From: Roseomonas sp.
GTDB taxonomy: Bacteria > Pseudomonadota > Alphaproteobacteria > Acetobacterales > Acetobacteraceae
DNA length: 5,529 bases
Direction of reading: 5' to 3'
NCBI GenBank assembly: GCA_020249415.1
Contig: JADCFR010000355.1
Location: 1-5,529, forward strand
Position 1 is the stretch's first letter. Every line of letters begins with the position of its first letter. The position numbers and the translations under genes were made by a program. Positions 1 through 5,529 of the stretch are shown in pieces. The notes under the pieces were generated by a model that saw nothing but the letters and a program-made list of their open reading frames with translations, was not told where the DNA came from and did no database searches.

Positions 1-3
1 CGC

Positions 4-10
4 AAGGAGG
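4..10 (+). promoter_or_regulatory. Ribosome binding site of the hyuB-like gene
   Basis: AAGGAGG, a nearly perfect Shine-Dalgarno sequence, lies 8 nt before the ATG at 19. It fixes the start codon and predicts strong translation initiation. Confidence 0.8.
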
Positions 11-18
11 ATCACGCC

Positions 19-1650
19 ATGACCCTCGGCCCCATCGAAATTGAAGTCATCCGCAATGCGCTGACCGCAGCGGCAGCAGAGATGGATATCACCATCTGGC
101 GCACCAGCCGCAGCACGACGGTGCGCGAATTGTTGGATTATTCCACGGCTGTCTTTGACGCTGATGGCAATAATGTCGCGCAATCCGCGCGCATCCCGCA
201 GCATTTGAATTCCATGGGCGCGGCCTTGCGTACGCTGCTTGATCGCTTCGTGGATGCGCATGACTGGCGGGAAGGCGATGTGGTTGCGACCAATGATCCC
301 TATTGCGGCGCGCAACATTTGAACGATATTCTTGTCTTCAAGCCGGTGTTTCATGAAGGGCACCGTGTGGCTTATGTTGGCGCACTCTGCCATCATATTG
401 ACATGGGCGGCATGGCGCCTGGTTCCTATGCCGCCACAGCAACGGAAGTCTTTCAGGAAGGGCTGCGTATTCCGCCACTGAAGCTGATTGAAGGCGGCGT
501 CTTGAATAAATCCGTACACGCCATGATTGGCCAGAATGTGCGCAAACCCGCGCTGATGCTGGGCGATTTGCAAAGCCAATTGGCGAGCCTTGAAGTAGGT
601 GCGGCTTCCATCCGCCGTATCGCCACGCGTTACGGCGCCAGGACGCTGATCGAAGCCACCAGCCGCATCCTGGATCAGAGTGAGGCTGCGATGCGCGCCG
701 CCATTCGCGCGATGCCTGATGGCATCTATAGTTTTGAGGATTTTCTGGATGATGATGGTGTCTCTGGTGACGCAGTGCGCCTGCATGCTTCGCTCACCAT
801 CAAGGGCGATGAGATTGAAGTTGATCTGACTGGCTGCGCTGATCAGCAGCGCGGCCCCATCAATTGCACGCCAGCGATGTCGAATTGCGCTGTCTATTAC
901 AGCATTATTGCGGCGACTGATGGCGCGATGCCGGCCAATGCCGGTTGCTATCGCCCCATCCGTATTCGCCACCGCGAAGGCAGTGTCACTTCCTGCCGCG
1001 CGCCGGCATCGGTTGCGCATCGTGTGGCGGTTTGTCACCGACTGGCCAATGTCATGTTCGGCTGCCTGCATCAGGCGCTGCCGGATCGCATGCCCGCGGC
1101 CTATTACGGCGGTTCCTATGTGGCGACCTTTCAGACCGAAGCCGCGGATGGCGGGCGAGAGGTTCTGGTGGAAATCGAAATTGGCGGCACCGGCGCCAGC
1201 CCAGCCAAGGATGGTGTGAATGCCTGGTCTTTTGGCATGCACAATAACAGCAATATCCCGATTGAAATGATCGAAAGCCAAATGCCGCTGACCATCACGC
1301 ATTACGGCTTGAAGCCTGATTCTGGTGGAGATGGGCAATATCGCGGCGGCCTTGGGCTTATTCGCGAATGGCGCGTGGATAGCCCGGCTGGGATTTTCAC
1401 CGCGAATATGGATCGCTTCCGCTTTCCGCCCTATGGCCTGGCTGGTGGCAAGCCTGCGAGCCTTGGGCGTTTGCTGCGCGTTCGCAACGGGCAGGAAACA
1501 CCCATAGCACCGAAAAGCGATGCGGTGCGTCTGCTGAAGGGCGATATCGTGCGGCTGGAAACTTCCGGCGGTGGCGGCTTTGGTGATCCCATCAAGCGTT
1601 CGGCGGATCAGCGTAAGATTGATCACACGCTTGGCTATGTGACAGGCTAA
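19..1650 (+). CDS. Hydantoinase B/oxoprolinase family protein (HyuB-like)
   Basis: A 543-residue cytoplasmic protein of the HyuB family, which works with a HyuA-type ATP-binding subunit to hydrolyse (or in some members carboxylate) substrates such as hydantoins, 5-oxoproline, lactams and ketones. Family hallmarks are all present in order: TNDPYCGAQHLND (91-103), HHIDMGG (125-131), PGS (134-136), QEGLRIPPLK (146-155), GDLQSQ (182-187), GCYRPIRI (309-316), GASPAKDG (392-399), NIPIEMIE (412-419), GGDGQYRGGLGL (436-447) and the C-terminal SGGGGFGDP (516-524). Length is normal and the gene looks intact. H100, D103 and H125 form an HxxD...H pattern that could bind a metal. The ATG at 19 is chosen because AAGGAGG at 4-10 sits 8 nt upstream. 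The start overlaps a possible upstream stop (ATGA, 19-22). The required HyuA partner is not in the window and would be expected just to the left. The substrate is unknown; family assignment is firm, specificity is not. Confidence 0.95.
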   Translation: MTLGPIEIEVIRNALTAAAAEMDITIWRTSRSTTVRELLDYSTAVFDADGNNVAQSARIPQHLNSMGAALRTLLDRFVDAHDWREGDVVATNDPYCGAQHLNDILVFKPVFHEGHRVAYVGALCHHIDMGGMAPGSYAATATEVFQEGLRIPPLKLIEGGVLNKSVHAMIGQNVRKPALMLGDLQSQLASLEVGAASIRRIATRYGARTLIEATSRILDQSEAAMRAAIRAMPDGIYSFEDFLDDDGVSGDAVRLHASLTIKGDEIEVDLTGCADQQRGPINCTPAMSNCAVYYSIIAATDGAMPANAGCYRPIRIRHREGSVTSCRAPASVAHRVAVCHRLANVMFGCLHQALPDRMPAAYYGGSYVATFQTEAADGGREVLVEIEIGGTGASPAKDGVNAWSFGMHNNSNIPIEMIESQMPLTITHYGLKPDSGGDGQYRGGLGLIREWRVDSPAGIFTANMDRFRFPPYGLAGGKPASLGRLLRVRNGQETPIAPKSDAVRLLKGDIVRLETSGGGGFGDPIKRSADQRKIDHTLGYVTG

Positions 1651-1655
1651 ACCCC

Positions 1656-1684
1656 TTACCAGCGCAATCATCCTGTCCTAGGCT
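1656..1684 (+). promoter_or_regulatory. Possible weak sigma-70-type promoter before the OYE gene
   Basis: In the 54-nt gap after the hyuB-like stop, TTACCA (1656-1661, 4 of 6 matches to TTGACA) and TAGGCT (1679-1684, 3 of 6 matches to TATAAT) are separated by exactly 17 nt. Transcription would start near 1691, leaving a very short leader that only just includes the GGAGG at 1692-1696. The spacing is good and the hexamers are weak, so this may be chance. If real, the last three genes could be transcribed separately from hyuB-like. Confidence 0.3.
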
Positions 1685-1701
1685 CGGTGGCGGAGGATTG
1701 C
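1664..1701 (+). repeat. Inverted repeat overlapping the OYE ribosome binding site
   Basis: GCAATC (1664-1669) is the exact reverse complement of GATTGC (1696-1701), separated by 26 nt. In a shifted register ATCCT (1670-1674) is the reverse complement of AGGAT (1694-1698). Both registers pair with bases at the edge of the Shine-Dalgarno GGAGG (1692-1696). No T-run follows, so it is not an intrinsic terminator. The stem is short and the loop long, so the structure may be weak. Confidence 0.3.
1692..1696 (+). promoter_or_regulatory. Ribosome binding site deciding the OYE start
   Basis: GGAGG lies 8 nt before the ATG at 1705. This favours that ATG over the in-frame GTG at 1687, which lies upstream of this site and would add six residues not expected from the family. 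Confidence 0.75.
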
Positions 1702-1704
1702 ACA

Positions 1705-2862
1705 ATGACCCTGCCCTTGCTTTTCACGCCTTGGACCAAGCGCGGCGTTACGCTGAAAAATCGTGTCGTGGTCGCGCCGATGCATCAATATGCGGCGGAT
1801 CGTGGCTTCATCACGGATTGGCATTTGATGAATGCGGGGCGCTTTGCCGCCGGTGGTGCCGGTATGGTGATGGTGGAAAGCACCAAGGTAGAACGGCGCG
1901 GTTGCGGCACTTTGGGCGATACCGGACTTTGGGATGATGCCTTCATTCCCGGCATGAAGCGCGTGGCGGATTTGATTCGCGCCAATGGTTCGGTGCCCGC
2001 GATTCAGATTGGCCATTCCGGCCGCAAGGCGCGGCGCTTTCGCCCCTGGGAAGGTGGCGCGCCACTCGTGCAAAACCCCATGATTACGGATTGGGAGGCC
2101 TGGGAACTTGTTGCCCCCAGCGCTGAAATCGGCGATGCGGGGGACCCCACGCCACGGGCGCTCACGCGCGATGAAATTCCTCAACTGGTGCAGCATTGGG
2201 CTGATGCCGCACGGCGTGCTGATGCCGCCGGTTTTGATGTGCTCGAAATCCACGCGGCGCATGGGTATTTGATCCATCAATTCCTCTCGCCTTCTGCCAA
2301 TCGGCGCAATGATGATTACGGCGGAACGGAGCGTAACCGCATGCGCTTTGCGCTTGAAGTCGTGGAAGCGGTGCGCGCGGTTTGGCCGGCGCATAAGCCA
2401 CTCTTCATGCGTTTTTCGGTCGAAGATGATGCTGGCTGGGATGTGGAACAAAGCATCCGTCTTGCCGCACTTGTCGGCGCCGCAGGTGTTGATGTTGTTG
2501 ACTGCTCATCGGGTGGCATCACGGGCGGTCCGCCGAAAGCAGCGCGGCCTGGCTATGGCTATCAGGTGCCTTATGCGCGGCGGTTGCGCCACGAGGCACC
2601 CATCGCCACCATGGCGGTCGGCCTGATTGTCCATGCCGATCAGGCCGAGGCAATTCTGCAAGCCGGCGATGCTGATCTGATCGCGATCGGGCGGGAGATT
2701 CTCTACAACCCCAATTGGCCAACCGATGCCGCGCGCAAGCTTGGCGTGGATACGGCTTTCGATGCCATGCCACCGGCGCAGAGCTATTGGCTCGAAAAAC
2801 GCGCAAGATCGATGAAGGATATGGAGCCTTCCACCTATCGGCGGGGCCTGCATCAGGCGTGA
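1705..2862 (+). CDS. NADH:flavin oxidoreductase, Old Yellow Enzyme family (YqjM-like ene-reductase)
   Basis: A 385-residue cytoplasmic FMN-dependent TIM-barrel enzyme that reduces activated C=C bonds (enones, unsaturated esters, maleimide-type imides) with NAD(P)H. Visible hallmarks: the N-terminal LFTPWTKRGVTLKNRVVVAP (6-25), Y29, Q101 in IQIGHSGRKAR, the substrate-anion-binding pair in EIHAAHGYLIHQFLSP (H183 and H186, with Y188), NRRNDDYGGTERNR (199-212), R236 in MRFS, VDCSSGG (265-271) and the phosphate-binding IAIGRE (327-331). These match the YqjM/thermophilic-like class rather than classical yeast OYE. The odd point is PMHQY (25-29): YqjM has Cys where this protein has H27. The first-loop VERRGCGT (62-69) and RRFRPWEGG (110-118) segments suggest a distinct subfamily. 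The start is the ATG at 1705, supported by GGAGG at 1692-1696; a GTG at 1687 is an unlikely alternative. It lies 13 nt upstream of the MFS gene, so co-transcription is likely. The physiological substrate is unknown. Confidence 0.95.
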   Translation: MTLPLLFTPWTKRGVTLKNRVVVAPMHQYAADRGFITDWHLMNAGRFAAGGAGMVMVESTKVERRGCGTLGDTGLWDDAFIPGMKRVADLIRANGSVPAIQIGHSGRKARRFRPWEGGAPLVQNPMITDWEAWELVAPSAEIGDAGDPTPRALTRDEIPQLVQHWADAARRADAAGFDVLEIHAAHGYLIHQFLSPSANRRNDDYGGTERNRMRFALEVVEAVRAVWPAHKPLFMRFSVEDDAGWDVEQSIRLAALVGAAGVDVVDCSSGGITGGPPKAARPGYGYQVPYARRLRHEAPIATMAVGLIVHADQAEAILQAGDADLIAIGREILYNPNWPTDAARKLGVDTAFDAMPPAQSYWLEKRARSMKDMEPSTYRRGLHQA

Positions 2863-2875
2863 CCGGGACTGCTCC

Positions 2876-4060
2876 ATGAGTAGCGCTCGCGGCCTCACGC
2901 TCGCGCTTTTTCTGTTGGCGGGGGCACAAACCTTGGCGACCATGGCGGTTTATGCGCTGCCGGTTTTGGTGGCCTATGCCGCGCCGGATTTCGGCATGGC
3001 GCGCGCCAATATCGGCTATCAGGTGGGCTTGGTTTACCTCTGCGCGGTTTTCGCTTCCGCCTATGGGCCGCGCTGGTTGGCGATATGGGGGCCAGCGCGC
3101 ACCACACAAATTGCGCTTCTGGCGGCGGCGCTGGGGGTTGCACTACTGAGCCTAGCAAACCTTGCCATCGCCATCCCGGCGACAATCCTGATTGGCCTTG
3201 CCTATGGGCTGACCAATCCTGCCGCGTCACAATTGCTTGGCAAGCTCGCGCCACCGTCACGCCGCAATATGGTCTTTGGTCTCAAGCAAATGGGCGTACC
3301 CTTTGGGGTTGCGCTGGCGGGGCTCATGCTGCCGGGCACAGCAGAGGTCTTGGGCTGGCGTAACGCCATGCTGATTGCAGCCGGGATGCTGCTTGCCATG
3401 GTGATCGGGCTGCAATTCAAACGCGCCGATTGGGATCAGGATCGCGGAACGCCAGCGCTGCAAGCCGGGCCGTTGCTTTTGCTGAAATCGCCTGCGCTTG
3501 GCGTGATTGGCCTTGCAGCGGCCTGTTATGCCTTGGTGCAGATCGGGCTTGGCGCGCATATGGTGGCGATGCTGATTGGCGATTATGGCTGGGATTCGGT
3601 CTCAGCCGGCGCCCTGGTTGGGCTCTGTCAGGTAGTCGGCGGGCTTTCGCGCATTGGCTGGGCTTTGGTCGCTGACACACGCATGGGCGGTCAGCGTGCG
3701 CTGATGCTGATTGGCGCGCTTTCCGGCATTTTCCTGATGATGCTGCCTTTGGTTGCGGGCCATCAAACACTGATGCTCGTGCTGCTCTTTATCGCGATTG
3801 GTGCCAGTACTGCCGGATGGAATGGCGTCTTGGTCGCGGAAAGCGTGCGCCTTGCACCACCTGGCGCTGCGGGCGCTGCTTCCGGTGCAGTGATTTCACT
3901 CAGCTTCGCCGGCGCCGTGCTGGGTCCTCCGCTGATCGCCGTGCTTGGCCAGGAATTGCACGGCTATCGCTACGCTTTTGCAATATTGGCAATGCTGCCG
4001 CTTGCCGGCGCAGCGCTCTGCTGGTTCGGGCGCCATGCGCGCAGGGGAGATTTGACATGA
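2876..4060 (+). CDS. MFS transporter, 12 transmembrane helices
   Basis: A 394-residue inner-membrane protein of the major facilitator superfamily. About twelve hydrophobic helices can be traced, at roughly 7-35, 46-70, 75-93, 97-115, 130-153, 160-181, 205-232, 242-266, 275-294, 297-319, 332-357 and 363-384, with a polar central loop at 182-197 (KRADWDQDRG) joining the two six-helix halves. The segment NPAASQLLGKLAPPSRR (114-130) followed by FGLKQMGVPFG (134-144) resembles CynX-like and other anion or small-organic-acid MFS carriers. SRIGWALVADTRMGGQR (258-274) is the second-half counterpart of MFS motif A; the first-half copy (YGPRWLAIWGPAR, 63-75) is degenerate. The ATG at 2876 lacks a clear Shine-Dalgarno and follows the OYE stop by 13 nt, which suggests translational coupling. 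The stop overlaps the next start (ATGA, 4057-4060). It probably imports the substrate of this cluster, but export cannot be excluded. Confidence 0.92.
   Translation: MSSARGLTLALFLLAGAQTLATMAVYALPVLVAYAAPDFGMARANIGYQVGLVYLCAVFASAYGPRWLAIWGPARTTQIALLAAALGVALLSLANLAIAIPATILIGLAYGLTNPAASQLLGKLAPPSRRNMVFGLKQMGVPFGVALAGLMLPGTAEVLGWRNAMLIAAGMLLAMVIGLQFKRADWDQDRGTPALQAGPLLLLKSPALGVIGLAAACYALVQIGLGAHMVAMLIGDYGWDSVSAGALVGLCQVVGGLSRIGWALVADTRMGGQRALMLIGALSGIFLMMLPLVAGHQTLMLVLLFIAIGASTAGWNGVLVAESVRLAPPGAAGAASGAVISLSFAGAVLGPPLIAVLGQELHGYRYAFAILAMLPLAGAALCWFGRHARRGDLT
4043..4050 (+). promoter_or_regulatory. Ribosome binding site of the PuuE-like gene, inside the MFS coding end
   Basis: AGGGGAGA lies 6 nt before the ATG at 4057. 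It selects this ATG rather than any upstream in-frame codon; the frame is open back to 3817, but that part is only the MFS gene read in another frame. Confidence 0.7.
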
Positions 4061-4950
4061 CACGCGATATGGTCGGCTATGGCGGCAAATGGCCCGATAT
4101 GCGCTGGCCCAATGGCGCGCGGCTTGCCGTATCCGTCGCCGTCAATTTCGAAGAAGGCGCGGAACAGCAGGTGGGTGATGGTGATGCGCAATGCGAACGC
4201 ATGGGTGAGGTTATCAGCGTTGTTGCCCCAGGTGTGCGCGACATGGGGCAGGAACAGATTTTTGCCTATGGCACGCGGGCCGGATTTTGGCGCATGTTGG
4301 ATGCGCTGGATCATCACGCGATCCCCGCCACTTTCCTGATGTGCGGTCGCGCGGTTGAAAGGGCGCCCACCCTTGCTGCCGAGGCAACCAAGCGCGGCCA
4401 TGAAGCTGCCGCGCATGGTTGGCTCTGGCGCCCACAAGCGGATTACACATCGCGCGAGGCAGAGGCCGCTGATCTTGATCGCTGCATCGGCGCCATCGCC
4501 AAAGCCTGCGGGCAGAAGCCACAAGGATTTTTCTGCCGCGGTTCGGAAAGCATCTGGACGCGCGGATTGCTGCAGGAACGCGGCTTTGCCTGGGTGTCCA
4601 ACGCGTTCGATGATGATGTGCCCTATGATGATCCGGCCCATCCGGGGCTTGTGGTGCTACCCTATGCGCTGGATACCAATGACATGAAGTTCTTCCACCC
4701 GAATGGCTTTGTGCGCGCCAGTGAGATGGTGGAGTATGTGAATGACGCGCTGGATGTGCTGGTTGCCGAAGCCAAGCAGGGCAAGCCGCGCCTGCTCAAT
4801 ATCGGCTATCATTTGCGCATCGCGGGGCGACCCGCGCGCTTCCCTGCTTTTGAAAAGGTGTTGGCAAGGCTTGCCGAATTGGGTGATCAGATCTGGGTGG
4901 CGCGGCGGATGGATATTGCGAAAGCCTGGCGTGCTGCGACCCGCGCGTGA
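4057..4950 (+). CDS. Polysaccharide deacetylase family protein, PuuE allantoinase-like
   Basis: A 297-residue cytoplasmic NodB-fold hydrolase (no signal peptide seen). Its closest recognisable relatives are PuuE-type allantoinases and related PgdA-like proteins, which hydrolyse amide bonds in small cyclic or N-acyl compounds. Signature segments: RDMVGYG (3-9), WPNGARLAVSVAVNFEEGAE (17-36), YGTRAGFWR (71-79), ATFLMCGRAVERAP (91-104), GHEAAAHGWLW (114-124), RGSES (161-165), FDDDVPYDD (184-192), LPYALDTNDMKF (201-212) and HLRIAGRPARF (252-262). The NodB metal-binding HxxxH is HGWLW here, so the second His is Trp124, and the usual N-terminal Asp pair is replaced by NFEE (30-33). This agrees with PuuE, described as metal-independent. 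The start is the ATG at 4057, which overlaps the MFS stop, with AGGGGAGA at 4043-4050. The overlap ties its expression to the transporter. Allantoin is not certain as substrate, since no urate or purine genes are nearby; another cyclic ureide or imide is possible. Confidence 0.9.
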   Translation: MTRDMVGYGGKWPDMRWPNGARLAVSVAVNFEEGAEQQVGDGDAQCERMGEVISVVAPGVRDMGQEQIFAYGTRAGFWRMLDALDHHAIPATFLMCGRAVERAPTLAAEATKRGHEAAAHGWLWRPQADYTSREAEAADLDRCIGAIAKACGQKPQGFFCRGSESIWTRGLLQERGFAWVSNAFDDDVPYDDPAHPGLVVLPYALDTNDMKFFHPNGFVRASEMVEYVNDALDVLVAEAKQGKPRLLNIGYHLRIAGRPARFPAFEKVLARLAELGDQIWVARRMDIAKAWRAATRA

Positions 4951-4966
4951 ACGCAGGCCGCAGCGC

Positions 4967-4994
4967 AAAAAAACATTCCGTCAGCCCGGAGGAA
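4967..4994 (-). terminator. Possible weak intrinsic terminator of the GST-like gene
   Basis: Read on the minus strand, TTCC (4994-4991) can pair with GGAA (4979-4976) across an 11-nt loop that contains the GST stop codon. Two bases later comes a run of seven T (4973-4967). The stem is only about 4 bp, so the hairpin is weak and the T-run may be chance. No comparable terminator is visible for the plus-strand genes in the 30-nt convergent gap. Confidence 0.2.
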
Positions 4995-5529
4995 CCGTGC
5001 GCGTCATCGCTGGCATGGCGGCAATTTTCGCATACCAGGCTTCAAGCTTGGGATGCCCAGGCCGCCAGGGTTCATTCGGATAACGGAAATCCATATAGCC
5101 CAAGGCGCAGGCAATGGTGATTTCGCCAATATTCGTCAGCATACCAAGGCTATCGGCTTCCGCCTCCAGCACCGCGAGTGCTGCCTTCACCTTACCCTGC
5201 TGTAGCGCGATATAGGATTGCCGCCCCTCATCCTGCGGCAGCGCAATTTCGCGCCGGCGCGGTTGCGTGGCATCCAGAATGCCATCGCCCAAAGCTTCCT
5301 GACGTAGCGCCTTCCAACGCGCTGGGCCTGCGGGCGGAAACATCTTCGGCCCATCGCCGACACTATCCAGGTATTCGCAAATCACCGGGCTGTCATACAG
5401 CGCAGTGCCATCATCCAGCACCAGCGTCGGCACTTTGGAAAGCGGATTGACCTTCACCAGGGCAGGATCGGTGGTGCCAATTGTCCAAAGCTCCATCTGC
5501 TTGTCAATGCCGCGTTGAATCGCAAGCAC
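4981..5529 (-). CDS. Glutathione S-transferase family protein (N-terminus beyond the window)
   Basis: 182 residues of a cytoplasmic GST are visible; the beginning is cut by the right edge. The first visible residues, LAIQRGID, match the end of helix 1 in GSTs (normally preceded by a strand and an S-P-[FY]-type turn), so about 15-20 residues including the catalytic Ser/Cys/Tyr are missing. The GTG at the edge is therefore an internal Val, not the start. The thioredoxin-like domain continues with NPLSKVPTLVLDDG (28-41), where P34 is the conserved cis-proline, and the glutathione-contacting YDSPVICEYLD (45-55). The all-helical C-terminal domain has LGDGILDA (80-87), the core helix IGEITIACALGYMDFRYP (134-151) and the WRPGHPKLEAWYAKIAAMPA (155-174) ending. 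This pattern fits the YibF-like or general proteobacterial GST group. It converges on the plus-strand cluster with a 30-nt gap and has its own promoter outside the window, so it need not share the cluster's function. The substrate is unknown. Confidence 0.9.
   Translation of the reverse strand: MLAIQRGIDKQMELWTIGTTDPALVKVNPLSKVPTLVLDDGTALYDSPVICEYLDSVGDGPKMFPPAGPARWKALRQEALGDGILDATQPRRREIALPQDEGRQSYIALQQGKVKAALAVLEAEADSLGMLTNIGEITIACALGYMDFRYPNEPWRPGHPKLEAWYAKIAAMPAMTRTVPPG

Noticed and set aside
1677..1682. CCTAGG palindrome as an operator
   Set aside because: Six bases alone are too short, with no repeated copy nearby; it is partly explained by the possible -10 element.
1687..1704. GTG start giving six extra residues on the OYE protein
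   Set aside because: No ribosome binding site precedes it, whereas GGAGG sits at the right distance from the ATG at 1705, and family members begin near that ATG.
1678..2451. 257-codon open frame on the minus strand opposite the OYE gene
   Set aside because: It lies fully antisense to a clear OYE coding region, its translation is rich in His/Arg with no recognisable motif, and long antisense frames are expected in GC-rich DNA.
3817..4056. 80-residue N-terminal extension of the PuuE-like protein in the same open frame
   Set aside because: This stretch is the MFS gene read in another frame, its translation is Arg/Cys-rich and unlike the family, and a good Shine-Dalgarno precedes the ATG at 4057.
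3970..4641. 223-codon open frame on the minus strand opposite the end of MFS and the PuuE-like gene
   Set aside because: It is antisense to two well-supported genes, spans their junction and shows no family motif.
4951..4980. Plus-strand terminator after the PuuE-like gene
   Set aside because: The short gap has GC-rich sequence followed by seven A, not T, and no stable hairpin with a T-run on the plus strand.
5527..5529. GTG as the true start of the GST gene
   Set aside because: The visible protein would lack the first strand and the catalytic turn of the thioredoxin-like domain; the Val fits an internal helix 1 position, so the gene continues past the edge.

Overview
The window looks like one stretch of an alphaproteobacterial chromosome. 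By eye its base composition is moderately high in GC (roughly 60%), genes are tightly packed, and Shine-Dalgarno sites are good. The best guess is Rhodospirillales/Acetobacteraceae, but this rests only on codon style and on the gene families present. No rRNA, tRNA, CRISPR array, insertion sequence or long repeat is visible. About 98% of the window is coding.

Layout: four genes run left to right. They are a HyuB-like hydantoinase/oxoprolinase B subunit (19-1650), an Old Yellow Enzyme family ene-reductase of the YqjM type (1705-2862), a 12-helix MFS transporter (2876-4060) and a polysaccharide-deacetylase-fold protein resembling PuuE allantoinase (4057-4950). A glutathione S-transferase family gene (4981-5529 and beyond) converges on them from the minus strand and is cut by the right edge. 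The gap between hyuB-like and OYE is 54 nt and may hold a weak promoter and an inverted repeat that touches the OYE ribosome binding site. OYE and MFS are 13 nt apart. MFS and the deacetylase share an ATGA stop/start, so the last three genes are very probably one transcript, and hyuB-like is probably part of the same unit. The hyuB-like start also lies in an ATGA, so its usual A-subunit partner may end there, but that gene is outside the window.

Working together (inference): HyuA/HyuB enzymes use ATP to open cyclic amides such as hydantoins, 5-oxoproline and lactams. PuuE-type enzymes open the hydantoin ring of allantoin without ATP. OYE enzymes reduce activated C=C bonds, including those of cyclic imides and enones, and the MFS protein could import the substrate. 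The simplest reading is a small catabolic cluster for an unsaturated N-heterocycle or cyclic amide/imide, whose exact substrate cannot be read from the sequence. No purine or urate pathway gene is present, so true allantoin use is not shown.

The points most worth a second look are the unusual His in place of the YqjM flavin-modulating Cys in the ene-reductase, the lost metal ligand in the deacetylase-fold protein, and the combination of two different ring-opening enzyme families with an ene-reductase and a transporter.
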